From an uncultured Prevotellaceae bacterium (GTDB lineage Bacteria; Bacteroidota; Bacteroidia; Bacteroidales; Bacteroidaceae): a stretch of 64,000 bases of DNA. Below the pieces are notes generated by a model. That model did no database searches. It saw only the letters and a program-made list of their open reading frames with translations, and was not told where the DNA came from. Both the position numbers and the translations under genes were made by a program. The stretch spans positions 1 through 64,000 of the forward strand of contig CACXPX010000008.1 of the NCBI GenBank assembly GCA_902769705.1. The letters are read 5' to 3'. Position 1 is the first letter of the stretch, and each line of letters opens with the position of its first letter. Of the stretch, positions 45,353 through 53,916 are shown in pieces.

Positions 45353-46375
45353 ATGAGACAAGACTCCATCAGCGCCCATACCACCGCTGCCGTTGGCGAC
45401 AGCGGCCAGGTCAACGTGTCGGCACAACCCCATGTGCTGACACCGAAGGAGGTGCTGAGTTGGTTGCCTAAGGACGCCACTCCCGCACAGCAGGACTCGG
45501 CCATCCAGCGGCATATCAAAGCCTCAGAGATTCATTGGAGCGAACAGCCCGACACACTGCACATGCCTGGTCACACAAAGGGCAGAAGCCTGCGCGACGT
45601 CAGTCTGCCGCAATACTACCGCGAGTCGTTTTTCTCGAAAGACTCGATGTTCCACCCCGAACTCAGCGGTGGGCGATATGGCGTGGCAGGCGACCCTGTA
45701 CCCTACTCCATCGCTGGCGACAACCTCATCACAAGTCTGCTCCTTGGCTGCTTCGTGCTGGCGATGATCAGTTTCTCGCGGTCCATGCAGTTCATCATCC
45801 GACAGGGCAAGAACTTCTTCTACGTGCCTCGTGGCAACACCTCTACGTTTGCCGAGACATCGGGCGAACTGTGGGTGCAGATGTTCCTGGTGGTGCAGAC
45901 ATGTCTGCTCTTTTCGCTCATCTACTTTTTCTATACTCGCACCTACATCGCAGACACGTTCACGATAGAGCACTATCAGATAATTGGCATCTTCACAGCC
46001 GTTATGGCAGCCTATTTTCTGGTAAAGGCAGCGGCCTATTGGGCAGTAGGATGGGTGTTTTTTGATAGGAAAAAAAATGAACAATGGATGAAGACATATC
46101 TCTACCTGATCTCCATGGAAGGAGTGTTGTTGTTCCCCGTTGTAATGTTGCTTGCCTACTTCAATTTGCCAATGGAAAATGCCATTGTTTACGTTGGAAT
46201 TGTTGTCATTTTGGGCAAAATCCTTTCTTTTTACAAGACTTATGTTATCTTTTTCAGAGGAAACGGCATTTTTCTGCAAAATTTTTTGTACTTTTGTGCG
46301 CTCGAAATGACACCTCTCGCTTCGTTGTGGGGTGTTTTGGTCATTATAAACAGTTTTTTAAAAGTAAATTTTTAG
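45353..46375 (+). CDS. DUF4271-type membrane protein
   Basis: 340 residues. The first 120 are soluble and Pro/Gln/Ser-rich. The rest holds about seven hydrophobic segments (LITSLLLGCFVLAMISF, FLVVQTCLLFSLIYFFY, YQIIGIFTAVMAAYFLV and others). Together with its position directly before a uroporphyrinogen-III synthase gene this matches the Bacteroidetes DUF4271 family, of unknown function. It lies 40 bp after metK and 7 bp before hemD. Confidence 0.85.
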   Translation: MRQDSISAHTTAAVGDSGQVNVSAQPHVLTPKEVLSWLPKDATPAQQDSAIQRHIKASEIHWSEQPDTLHMPGHTKGRSLRDVSLPQYYRESFFSKDSMFHPELSGGRYGVAGDPVPYSIAGDNLITSLLLGCFVLAMISFSRSMQFIIRQGKNFFYVPRGNTSTFAETSGELWVQMFLVVQTCLLFSLIYFFYTRTYIADTFTIEHYQIIGIFTAVMAAYFLVKAAAYWAVGWVFFDRKKNEQWMKTYLYLISMEGVLLFPVVMLLAYFNLPMENAIVYVGIVVILGKILSFYKTYVIFFRGNGIFLQNFLYFCALEMTPLASLWGVLVIINSFLKVNF

Positions 46376-46382
46376 GACACAG

Positions 46383-47135
46383 ATGATTAAGAAGATTTTG
46401 GTTTCGCAACCCAAACCGACAAGTGAGAAGTCACCTTATTACGACATTGCCGAGGAGCATGGAGTAGACTTGATATTCCGCCCGTTCATCAAAGTGGAGG
46501 GTATCACGGCAAAGGATTTCCGCCAGCAGAAGGTGAGCATTCTCGACCATAGCGCCATTGTTTTCACATCGCGCCACGCCATAGACCATTTCTTCAAACT
46601 GGCAAAAGAACTGCGTGTCACCATTCCTGAGGACATGAAGTATTTCTGTGTCACGGAAACCATTGCACTGTACATCCAAAAATATGTGCAGTATCGCAAG
46701 CGCAAGGTGTTCTTCGGAACAACGGGCAAGATTCAAGACCTGATTCCACAGATGGTGAAGCACAAGACCGAGAAATACCTGGTTCCACAGAGCGACGTCC
46801 ATACCGACGAAATCAAGAACCTGCTCGACTCCAAGAAACTGCAGCATACAGAATGTGTGATGTATCGCACCGTGTCGAACGACTTCACAGAAGAGGAAAT
46901 CAAGAACTTCGACTACGACATGCTCATCTTCTTCAGCCCCACAGGTATTCAGTCGCTAACCAAGAACTTCCCCGAGTTCAAGCAAGGCGACATCCGCATT
47001 GGAACATTCGGCCCTTCAACGGCCAAAGCTGTGGAAGACATGGGATTGCGACTCGACCTTCAGGCTCCCTCTGAGAAGTATCCTTCGATGACAAGCGCAC
47101 TGAAAGCCTACTTGCAAGAAAACAATAAGAAATAA
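46383..47135 (+). CDS. hemD: Uroporphyrinogen-III synthase
   Basis: 250 residues, HemD fold with two alternating alpha/beta domains. Typical elements are FTSRHAIDHFFKLA, YFCVTETIALYIQKYV, FFSPTGIQSLTKNFP and GTFGPSTAKAVEDMGL. It closes hydroxymethylbilane to uroporphyrinogen III in tetrapyrrole synthesis. The family is poorly conserved, but the DUF4271 neighbour is typical. Seven bp after the DUF4271 gene. Confidence 0.88.
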   Translation: MIKKILVSQPKPTSEKSPYYDIAEEHGVDLIFRPFIKVEGITAKDFRQQKVSILDHSAIVFTSRHAIDHFFKLAKELRVTIPEDMKYFCVTETIALYIQKYVQYRKRKVFFGTTGKIQDLIPQMVKHKTEKYLVPQSDVHTDEIKNLLDSKKLQHTECVMYRTVSNDFTEEEIKNFDYDMLIFFSPTGIQSLTKNFPEFKQGDIRIGTFGPSTAKAVEDMGLRLDLQAPSEKYPSMTSALKAYLQENNKK

Positions 47136-47153
47136 ACGGAAACAGAGTAAACG

Positions 47154-47555
47154 ATGTCTGCATCCGGCACTCTCACACTAAGAAAGGAAGAGCGGACATG
47201 CAGCAAAAAGCTGATAGAGCAACTCTTCAATGGCGGCACCGCTCGGTCGATGTCGTCGTTTCCTTTAAGGGCTGTCTACATGCTGGTACCCCGAACGGCA
47301 AGCATGCCACCGGCACAGATGATGGTCAGCGTGCCCAAGCGATGCTTCAAGCATGCTGTCGACCGCAACCTCGTAAAGCGACAGGTGCGCGAAGCCTATC
47401 GTAAAAACAAGCAGGTGCTGCTCCAAGCGATGGAGTCGCACGAGAAAGAAGGACTTGTGGTGTCGTTCATCTGGTTGGAGAACAAACTGCACGACAGCCA
47501 CTCCGTAGAGCACCACATCGTTGAACTGTTAAGACACATCAGCGAACGGCTATGA
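47154..47555 (+). CDS. rnpA: Ribonuclease P protein component
   Basis: 133 residues with the RnpA signature [20 protein letters not shown] and the basic helix around it, plus the N-terminal [17 protein letters not shown]. It binds the RNase P RNA and helps cleave tRNA 5' leaders. Nineteen bp after hemD; overlaps yidD by 4 bp (ATGA). Confidence 0.95.
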   Translation: MSASGTLTLRKEERTCSKKLIEQLFNGGTARSMSSFPLRAVYMLVPRTASMPPAQMMVSVPKRCFKHAVDRNLVKRQVREAYRKNKQVLLQAMESHEKEGLVVSFIWLENKLHDSHSVEHHIVELLRHISERL

Positions 47556-47803
47556 ACATCTTGAAGTCCCTGCTCCGAAAAGTGTCGCGCGTCATAGTAT
47601 GGCTCATGTTGCTGCCCATCCGCTTCTATCAGGTCTGCATCTCTCCCTACACCCCACCCTCGTGCCGATTCACACCCACATGCTCTGAATATGCCCGGCA
47701 AGCGCTCATCAAGCATGGTCCCATCAAAGGTCTGGCATTGGCCATCTGGCGCATCCTGCGCTGCAATCCGTGGGGCGGCTCGGGTTACGACCCAGTACCT
47801 TAG
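47552..47803 (+). CDS. yidD: Membrane protein insertion efficiency factor YidD
   Basis: 83 residues, with an N-terminal amphipathic and hydrophobic segment and the family core [20 protein letters not shown], ending [12 protein letters not shown]. It helps membrane protein insertion alongside YidC. The rnpA-yidD order is widely conserved; here they overlap by 4 bp. Confidence 0.95.
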   Translation: MNILKSLLRKVSRVIVWLMLLPIRFYQVCISPYTPPSCRFTPTCSEYARQALIKHGPIKGLALAIWRILRCNPWGGSGYDPVP

Positions 47804-47854
47804 GAATGAAAGATGAAAGATGAAAGATGAAAAATTAAAATACAAATATATTCG

Positions 47855-49153
47855 ATGAGAAAGAACTTTGTTGAAGAACTCCGCTGGCGCGGAATGCTGG
47901 CACAAATCATGCCAGGAACAGAAGAACTCCTGCAAAAGGAGATGGTAACGGCTTATCTGGGTACCGACCCCACTGCCGACTCGCTACACATCGGACACCT
48001 CTGCGGCATCATGATGCTGCGCCACCTGCAACGTTGCGGACACAAACCCATCATCCTCGTTGGCGGTGCCACAGGCATGATTGGCGACCCCAGTGGCAAG
48101 AGCCAAGAGCGCAACCTGCTGAACGACGAGACACTGCGCCACAACCAGGAGTGCATCAAGGCACAAGTGGCCAAGTTCCTCGATTTCGAGTCAAAGGAAC
48201 CTAACGCCGCCGAGATGGTGAACAACTACGACTGGATGAAGGACTTCACCTTCCTCGACTTCGCTCGTGAGGTGGGTAAGCACATCACCGTGAACTACAT
48301 GATGGCAAAAGACAGCGTGCAGCAGCGCCTCAATGGTACGGCACGCGACGGTCTTTCCTTCACCGAGTTCACCTACCAGCTGCTGCAGGGCTACGACTTC
48401 CTCTATCTCTATCAGCACAAGGGTGTGAAGTTGCAGCTAGGTGGCAACGACCAGTGGGGCAACATGACCACCGGCACCGAGCTCATCCGCCGCACCCTGG
48501 GCAACGACGTGGAGACCTTTGCCCTGACCTGCCCGCTCATCACCAAGAGCGATGGCAAGAAGTTCGGCAAGACAGAGTCGGGCAACGTTTGGCTCGACCC
48601 GAAGCGCACCAGCCCCTATCGTTTCTACCAGTTCTGGCTCAACGTCAGCGACGAGGAAGCTGAGAAGTACATCAAGATTTTCACCTCTTTGGACAAGGAG
48701 ACCATCGATGCACTCATCGAGGAGCATCGCCAAGATCCAGGCCGCCGCACACTGCAGCGCCGTCTCGGCGAGGAAGTCACCGTGATGGTGCATGGCCGCG
48801 AAGCTTATGACATGGCCATCGAAGCCTCGAACATCCTCTTCGGAAAGGCAACAAAGGAAGCCCTCGAGCGTCTCGATGAGCAGACTTTCCTCGATGTCTT
48901 CGACGGTGTGCCCCACTTCGACATCGCTGCCGACCAACTCGGTCAACCCGCCATCGAACTGTTCACCACTGCTGCTCCCGTCTTCCCCTCAAAGGGTGAA
49001 ATGCGCAAGATGGTGCAAGGTGGTGGTGTAAGCCTCAACAAGGAGAAACTTGCTGACGCCCAACGCCCCATCACCAGCGACGACCTCATCGATGGCAAAT
49101 ACCTGCTCGCACAGAAAGGCAAGAAGAACTACTTCCTGCTGACGGTGAAGTAA
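47855..49153 (+). CDS. tyrS: Tyrosyl-tRNA synthetase
   Basis: 432 residues, class I. HIGH motif [14 protein letters not shown], tyrosine pocket [29 protein letters not shown], and KFGKT in the place of KMSKS. An S4 RNA-binding domain ends the protein (VVSLNKE-type region [18 protein letters not shown]). It charges tRNA-Tyr. Just upstream (47806-47834) is a short tandem repeat of GAAAGATG. Confidence 0.97.
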   Translation: MRKNFVEELRWRGMLAQIMPGTEELLQKEMVTAYLGTDPTADSLHIGHLCGIMMLRHLQRCGHKPIILVGGATGMIGDPSGKSQERNLLNDETLRHNQECIKAQVAKFLDFESKEPNAAEMVNNYDWMKDFTFLDFAREVGKHITVNYMMAKDSVQQRLNGTARDGLSFTEFTYQLLQGYDFLYLYQHKGVKLQLGGNDQWGNMTTGTELIRRTLGNDVETFALTCPLITKSDGKKFGKTESGNVWLDPKRTSPYRFYQFWLNVSDEEAEKYIKIFTSLDKETIDALIEEHRQDPGRRTLQRRLGEEVTVMVHGREAYDMAIEASNILFGKATKEALERLDEQTFLDVFDGVPHFDIAADQLGQPAIELFTTAAPVFPSKGEMRKMVQGGGVSLNKEKLADAQRPITSDDLIDGKYLLAQKGKKNYFLLTVK

Positions 49154-49244
49154 AAGGCTGACTATTACGGCATTTAAACCCCTACACTTTAGGCCTCTGC
49201 CAATAAACTGTCAAAACCACTTTTGAGAAAAAACAGCTGAAAAA

Positions 49245-49276
49245 TTTGGCAGAAGCAAGAAAATGTAGTATCTTTG
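49245..49276 (+). promoter_or_regulatory. Promoter of the tRNA-Gln gene
   Basis: TTTG at 49245-49248, 20 bp, then TATCTTTG at 49269-49276, followed 18 bp later by the tRNA. Confidence 0.65.
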
Positions 49277-49293
49277 CAGCCGCAAACCGTGAT

Positions 49294-49364
49294 TGGGTGA
49301 TGGTGTAACGGTAACACTACAGGTTTTGGTTCTGTCATTCCCGGTTCGAATCCGAGTCACCCAA
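49294..49364 (+). tRNA. tRNA-Gln (anticodon TTG)
   Basis: Acceptor stem TGGGTGA (49294-49300) pairs with TCACCCA (49357-49363), and the discriminator is A. The D arm is GGTGTAACGGTAACACT-like, the anticodon loop reads TTTTGGT (anticodon TTG), and the T arm has CGGTTCGAATCCG. 71 nt with CCA not encoded. Confidence 0.93.
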
Positions 49365-49490
49365 CTTATGGAAAGTATTAATCAAATTTAAATCGTATCG
49401 CTTTTTAGGGCGGTACGATTTTTTTGTACCTTTGACTTCATCGAAGATACTCTCGTTCGGAAATAAAAAAGAAAAAAACAAGTGTTTCTT

Positions 49491-49521
49491 TTTGTTTTTC
49501 GCTCACTTATTCGTACCTTTG
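49491..49521 (+). promoter_or_regulatory. kduI promoter
   Basis: TTTG at 49491-49494, 19 bp, then TACCTTTG at 49514-49521. The predicted start is about 40 bases before the ATG at 49568. Confidence 0.65.
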
Positions 49522-49567
49522 CGGAAAGAAAAACTATTAAAACAAAAACGAGAAACATTACAGCAAA

Positions 49568-50410
49568 ATGAAGACAAATTATGAAATCCGCTATGCGGCC
49601 CATCCCGAGGACGCAAAGAGCTATGACACCCAGCGCATCCGCCGCGACTTCCTGATTGAGAAAGTGTTTGCACAAGACGAAGTGAACATGGTCTATTCGA
49701 TGTACGACCGTATGGTTGTGGGCGGTGCAATGCCCGTGGCCGAGGAACTGAAACTAGAAGCCATCGACCCGCTGAAGGCTCCGTTCTTTACCACACGCCG
49801 AGAGGTAGGAATCTTCAACGTGGGTGGTGCCGGCTGCGTGAAGGTGGGCGACGAAGTCTTCGAGCTCGACTTCAAGGAGGCTCTCTACATCGGTCGTGGC
49901 GACCGCGACGTGGTGTTCTGCTCGAAAGACGCCAAGAACCCCGCCAAGTTCTATTTCAACTCCACAACGGCCCACGCCGAATATCCCTGCAAGAAGATTA
50001 CGAAGAAAGACGCTGTGGTGGCCCACATGGGTTCGCTGGAGATGTCGAACGAGCGCAACATCAACAAGATGATTGTCAACCAGGTGCTGCCCACATGCCA
50101 GCTGCAGATGGGTATGACCGAACTGGCCACAGGAAGCGTTTGGAACACGATGCCCGCCCACGTCCACTCGCGCCGCATGGAGGCCTATTTCTATTTCGAA
50201 GTGCCCGAAGACCAAGCCGTATGCCATTTCATGGGCGAAGTGGAAGAGACACGTCACATCTGGATGCGTGGCGACCAAGCCGTGCTATCGCCCGAATGGA
50301 GCATCCACTCTGCAGCCGCCACCCATAACTACACCTTCATATGGGGTATGGGAGGTGAGAATCTCGACTATGGAGATCAGGACTTTTCGTTAATTACGGA
50401 TTTGCGATAA
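49568..50410 (+). CDS. kduI: 5-dehydro-4-deoxy-D-glucuronate isomerase KduI
   Basis: 280 residues, cupin fold. Family blocks: YDRMVVGGAMPVAEELKLEA, FNVGGAGCVKVG, YIGRGDRDVVF, and the zinc-binding MPAHVHSRRMEAYFYFEVPE. It converts 5-keto-4-deoxyuronate from pectin or unsaturated glycan uronates to 2,5-diketo-3-deoxygluconate, which KduD then reduces. kduD lies downstream, but an unrelated four-helix-bundle gene is inserted between them. Confidence 0.97.
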   Translation: MKTNYEIRYAAHPEDAKSYDTQRIRRDFLIEKVFAQDEVNMVYSMYDRMVVGGAMPVAEELKLEAIDPLKAPFFTTRREVGIFNVGGAGCVKVGDEVFELDFKEALYIGRGDRDVVFCSKDAKNPAKFYFNSTTAHAEYPCKKITKKDAVVAHMGSLEMSNERNINKMIVNQVLPTCQLQMGMTELATGSVWNTMPAHVHSRRMEAYFYFEVPEDQAVCHFMGEVEETRHIWMRGDQAVLSPEWSIHSAAATHNYTFIWGMGGENLDYGDQDFSLITDLR

Positions 50411-50414
50411 AGGT

Positions 50415-50469
50415 GTAGGAGTTTGGGAGTTTAGGAGTTTGGAAGTTTAGGAGTTTGGGAGTTTGGACA
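50415..50469 (+). repeat. Left repeat flanking the IVS-type gene
   Basis: A tract of GGAGTTTGGGAGTTTA-type repeats ends in GGGAGTTTGGACA (50457-50469). The last 13 bases are exactly inverted as TGTCCAAACTCCC at 50925-50937, after the gene. Confidence 0.75.
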
Positions 50470-50506
50470 ATAGTTTTGAATATAGATAGTTTACAGAAAT
50501 AGTCAA

Positions 50507-50881
50507 ATGGCAACTTTCACATTTCAAAACATTCAAGCATGGCAAATGGCTCATGAATTCACGAAACTGGTATATCAAATTACCAAGTCTTTTCCTGAAG
50601 AAGAACGATTTGGCCTTACGTCTCAATTCCGACGCGCGGCAGTCTCAATTGGTGCAAATATTGCAGAAGGATACAAGAAATTGAGCAAAGCCGATAAACT
50701 TCGTTTCCTGAATATCTCAGAAGGCAGTATGTCAGAATGCATGAACTACATCATTCTAGCGAAAGACCTTGAATACATCAACGATTTGCAGTATGAACAA
50801 CTATGTTCTACTATTGGAAGTGCAGGTCGACTTCTTACAGCATATTGTAATGGAATTATCAATAATAATGCATTAAAATAA
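50507..50881 (+). CDS. Four-helix-bundle protein (23S rRNA IVS-type family)
   Basis: 124 residues matching the family first found in 23S rRNA intervening sequences: FQNIQAWQMAHEFTKLVYQI, FPEEERFGLTSQFRRAAVSI, GANIAEGY, and SMSECMNYIILAKDL. The fold is a small four-helix bundle forming pentamers; its role is unknown. Here it is not in an rRNA gene but between kduI and kduD, inside a 13-bp inverted repeat with extra GGAGTTT-type repeats. That looks like an insertion of a mobile cassette. The DNA is visibly AT-richer than the two kdu genes. Confidence 0.92.
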   Translation: MATFTFQNIQAWQMAHEFTKLVYQITKSFPEEERFGLTSQFRRAAVSIGANIAEGYKKLSKADKLRFLNISEGSMSECMNYIILAKDLEYINDLQYEQLCSTIGSAGRLLTAYCNGIINNNALK

Positions 50882-50924
50882 CGATGGAGTAAAGGGTTTA
50901 AGTGAGTTAAGAAGTTTTGGCTAA

Positions 50925-50966
50925 TGTCCAAACTCCCAATCCCCTAAACTCCCAAACTCCCAAAAA
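50925..50966 (+). repeat. Right repeat flanking the IVS-type gene
   Basis: TGTCCAAACTCCC, then CCTAAACTCCCAAACTCCC, is the inverted counterpart of 50415-50469. The two arms would fold the inserted gene's transcript into a stem. Confidence 0.75.
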
Positions 50967-50976
50967 CAATTAAGAA

Positions 50977-51777
50977 ATGAACAACTTGTTTTCATTAGAG
51001 GGTAAGAACGCGTGGATTACTGGCGCATCTTACGGTATTGGTTTCAACATCGCGAAGGCTTTTGTAGCTGCTGGGGCGAAAACCATCATCTTCAACGACA
51101 TCAACGAGGCTGCGCTAGAGCGTGGTCTGAACAACTACAAGGAAGCCGGCATCGAGAACGTGAAGGGCTATGTTTGCGATGTGACGAAGGAAGACGACGT
51201 GAAGGCACTTGTTGAAAAGATTCACGAAGAAGTGGGACAGATTGACATTCTGGTGAACAACGCCGGTATCATCAAGCGCATCCCCATGCACGAGATGAAA
51301 CGTGCCGAATTCCAGCAGGTTATCGACATCGACCTCGTAGGACCGTTCATCTGCTCGAGTGCTGTGCTGCCCGAGATGATGGAGCGTCGCGAAGGTAAAA
51401 TCATCAACATCTGCTCGATGATGAGCGAACTGGGACGCGAGACTGTCTCTGCCTATGCTGCCGCAAAGGGTGGATTGAAGATGCTCACGCGCAACATCTG
51501 CTCGGAGTATGGCGAATACAACATCCAATGCAACGGTATTGGCCCGGGCTACATCGCCACACCACAGACCGCACCGCTACGCGAGCGCCAACCCGACGGC
51601 AGTCGTCACCCATTTGATTCGTTCATCTGCGCCAAGACGCCTGCAGGACGTTGGCTGGAGCCTGAGGAACTGGGCGGTCCCGCTGTGTTCCTGGCTTCAC
51701 ACGCCAGCGATGCCGTGAATGGTCATGTGCTTTATGTTGACGGCGGTATCCTTGCCTACATCGGCAAGCAGCCTTAA
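50977..51777 (+). CDS. kduD: 2-dehydro-3-deoxy-D-gluconate 5-dehydrogenase KduD
   Basis: 266 residues, short-chain dehydrogenase. The Rossmann glycine motif is ITGASYGIGFNIAKA, NNAGIIKR follows, and the catalytic Tyr-x-x-x-Lys is YAAAKGG. The sequence fits the KduD group and it lies downstream of kduI, so it reduces 2,5-diketo-3-deoxygluconate to KDG with NADH. It was probably once adjacent to kduI. Ends at a strong terminator. Confidence 0.95.
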   Translation: MNNLFSLEGKNAWITGASYGIGFNIAKAFVAAGAKTIIFNDINEAALERGLNNYKEAGIENVKGYVCDVTKEDDVKALVEKIHEEVGQIDILVNNAGIIKRIPMHEMKRAEFQQVIDIDLVGPFICSSAVLPEMMERREGKIINICSMMSELGRETVSAYAAAKGGLKMLTRNICSEYGEYNIQCNGIGPGYIATPQTAPLRERQPDGSRHPFDSFICAKTPAGRWLEPEELGGPAVFLASHASDAVNGHVLYVDGGILAYIGKQP

Positions 51778-51807
51778 TGCGCAGAAAAACAATCTCGTTT
51801 AACGATG

Positions 51808-51843
51808 AAGTCTGGACACACGCAAATGTGCCCAGACTTTTTT
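51808..51843 (+). terminator. Terminator after kduD
   Basis: AAGTCTGG (51808-51815) pairs with CCAGACTT (51832-51839), with CAC/GTG inside, and is followed by a T run to 51843. Confidence 0.85.
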
Positions 51844-52020
51844 CTTGCTTCACCATTCGTGAGTATGAATGTTGGTTGTCAAGATTATTCTGAATTTCAC
51901 CCCCACGAGAAGGCCATCGGTTGAAAATAATTTTCTTTCGTGGGCAAATATGCGAAAAATAAGTGTTTGGGGAAGTTGTTGACTATCAATGCTTTCCGTT
52001 TTCTTTACATCTTTTTAGTT

Positions 52021-52185
52021 TGTTAAAGCTATGCTTTGGGGTTGTCAGAGCTATGCTTTGAGGCTCTCACTTGTGGCAAATGAGCGGCTCAAAGGCCACA
52101 AATGGCAAGGTCAAAAGCCACAAATGACACGCCAAAAGACTAGAAATGGCGATTCAAGAGGCTGAAAACGGAAGGACAATACGCC
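52021..52185. repeat. 22-nt tandem array C
   Basis: Units recur at 52023, 52045, 52067, 52089, 52111, 52132 and 52154 (22 nt, once 21). The first two are TCAGAGCTATGCTTTGAGG-like, as in array B; the next are TCAAAGGCCACAAATGGC-like, as in A and D. So one array joins both unit types seen separately elsewhere. The rest of 51844-52410 holds no convincing gene. Confidence 0.8.
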
Positions 52186-52413
52186 AAAGCATAGGTTTCC
52201 TTTTTCTAGAATGAACGAAAAAGTTGACAAGAATTTGTTGTGGTTTTTCAAAATAATAAAGGACTATAAAAGAAGTCTGATGCCATTCAACTACAAAAAA
52301 GTTACATTACAAAACGCTTCCGACCTCTATAAATCGTGAACCAACAACACTATAATTGCCTATTTCTCGGCCATTAAGAATGAAAATCCTTGAGCATTGA
52401 CATACTATTCAGA

Positions 52414-52454
52414 AACAAAAAGAAAGAGACTTTCCAAAGTGGAAAATCTCTTTC
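52414..52454 (-). terminator. Terminator of the HU gene
   Basis: On the minus strand GAAAGAGATTTTCCA and the complementary GGAAAGTCTCTTTC (52422-52454) form a long stem with small bulges, followed by TTTTTG. Confidence 0.8.
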
Positions 52455-52488
52455 ATTTTTCTTTACAAATTGTTTGCTAGGCAACCAA

Positions 52489-52764
52489 TTATTTGTTCAC
52501 TGCATCAGCGAGTTCAGCACCAGCCTTGAACTTGGCAACTTTCTTGGCAGCAATCTTGATGGGCTTTTTCGTTGCGGGGTTGATGCCCTGACGAGCGTCC
52601 TGCTTCTTCACAGAGAAGGTTCCGAAGCCAACAAGCTGTACTTTATCACCTGCTACGAGAGCGTCCTTAATGGCAGCTACGGTAGCCTCCAAAGCTGACT
52701 TGGCCTGAGTCTGATTGATTTTGGCAGCCTCAGCAATTTTCTTGATTAATTCTGTCTTGTTCAT
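52489..52764 (-). CDS. hup: DNA-binding protein HU
   Basis: 91 residues, full HU/IHF fold: N-terminal helices (MNKTELIKKIAEAAKINQTQ), VQLVGFGTFSVKKQDARQGI, NPATKKPIKIAAKKVAKFKAG. The Pro in NPATKK sits at the tip of the DNA-bending arm. It compacts and bends DNA in the nucleoid. Transcribed away from the rhomboid gene from its own -7 element at 52818-52825 (TATATTTG on the minus strand). Confidence 0.96.
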   Translation of the reverse strand: MNKTELIKKIAEAAKINQTQAKSALEATVAAIKDALVAGDKVQLVGFGTFSVKKQDARQGINPATKKPIKIAAKKVAKFKAGAELADAVNK

Positions 52765-52817
52765 AATTTTGGTTTATTAAAATGAAATTTTTTAATTAAA
52801 ATTTGTCTATTTGGGAG

Positions 52818-52825
52818 CAAATATA
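52818..52825 (-). promoter_or_regulatory. -7 element of the HU gene
   Basis: TATATTTG on the minus strand (52825-52818) matches TAnnTTTG. No clear -33 element is seen. On the + strand TATTTTTG at 52931-52938 is a likely -7 for the rhomboid gene. Confidence 0.5.
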
Positions 52826-52971
52826 GGATATTCATTTCAAAAAACAAACAAAAAATAAAAAAAAGTGAGTTTTTTTTTGAAAATTTGTGTTTAAAGGCCT
52901 GATTTTGTGCAAAATAACGGATATTTTTCGTATTTTTGCGCCCGTAATCATCAAAATTGAAAAGAAACGAC

Positions 52972-53907
52972 ATGCGCAATATTCCAACGATCACCCGTAA
53001 CCTGCTCATAGTGAATGTGCTGGTGTTTTTGGCCACTGTGGCTATCGGCGGAGAGACAACCGCCTATGGCACCAACTATCGCCTGAACAACATATTCGGC
53101 CTTCACTTCTTCATGGCTCCCGACTTCCATCTTTACCAACTGCTGACCTACATGTTCATGCACGGTGGTTGGTCGCACTTGTTTTTCAACATGTTCGCCC
53201 TGTGGATGTTCGGTTGTGTAGTTGAAAGAGTATGGGGACCAAAAAAATTCCTTTTTTATTACATTTGTTGCGGAATTGGTGCCGGTCTTTTCCAAGAATT
53301 GGCGCAGTTTGGCTCGTTCAGCATCGACATCATGTCGCGCTATCCGCAAGTGGGATTCGGCGACTTGGGCACTGTTGCCACCCAACTAGGCTCAGCACTC
53401 AACGGATGGACCACCGTGGGTGCTTCGGGAGCTATTTATGCCATTTTGCTCGCTTTCGGTATGATTTTCCCCGAAGAGCGCATTTTCATCTTTCCACTTC
53501 CTATTCCCATCAAGGCCAAATGGTTTGTGATAATTTATGCTGGCATTGAGCTCTTCTCGGCCATCTCTACAACTGGCGACGGCGTTGCACACTTGGCACA
53601 CTTGGGCGGTATGGTGTTCGGCTTCTTTATGATTCGCTATTGGCAGAAACATCCCACAAGTGGTTATGGACGGTCGGATGGACAGCAGTTCTTCGAAAAC
53701 CTGAGGCAATCGTGGGAAAAACGTTCCCACCACAAGAGCGCCCCCGAACCACCAAAAACGGGCAATCCCGACTGGGACTACAACGCTCAGAAACAAGCCA
53801 CACAAGCCGAGATTGATCGCATTTTGGACAAGATTCGCAAGAGCGGATACGACAGTCTGACGGCTGATGAGAAACGCAAACTTTTCGAGCAAAGCAACAA
53901 AAGATGA
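52972..53907 (+). CDS. Rhomboid-family intramembrane serine protease
   Basis: 311 residues from the ATG at 52972 (MRNIPTITRNLLIVNVLVFL). About six membrane segments. The catalytic Ser is in TVGASGAIYAILLAF (GxSG) and the catalytic His in HLAHLGGMVFGF. HGGWSHLFFNMFALW fits the conserved loop H-x-x-x-x-H-x-x-x-N. The C-terminal 80 residues are a soluble, Lys-rich tail. It cleaves membrane protein segments within the bilayer. Ten bp before the next gene. Confidence 0.92.
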   Translation: MRNIPTITRNLLIVNVLVFLATVAIGGETTAYGTNYRLNNIFGLHFFMAPDFHLYQLLTYMFMHGGWSHLFFNMFALWMFGCVVERVWGPKKFLFYYICCGIGAGLFQELAQFGSFSIDIMSRYPQVGFGDLGTVATQLGSALNGWTTVGASGAIYAILLAFGMIFPEERIFIFPLPIPIKAKWFVIIYAGIELFSAISTTGDGVAHLAHLGGMVFGFFMIRYWQKHPTSGYGRSDGQQFFENLRQSWEKRSHHKSAPEPPKTGNPDWDYNAQKQATQAEIDRILDKIRKSGYDSLTADEKRKLFEQSNKR

Positions 53908-53916
53908 TCAGGCAAG

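Noticed and set aside
44332-45519. 395-residue open frame on the minus strand across metK
   Set aside because: It is the antisense shadow of metK and its neighbour, with no recognisable domain.
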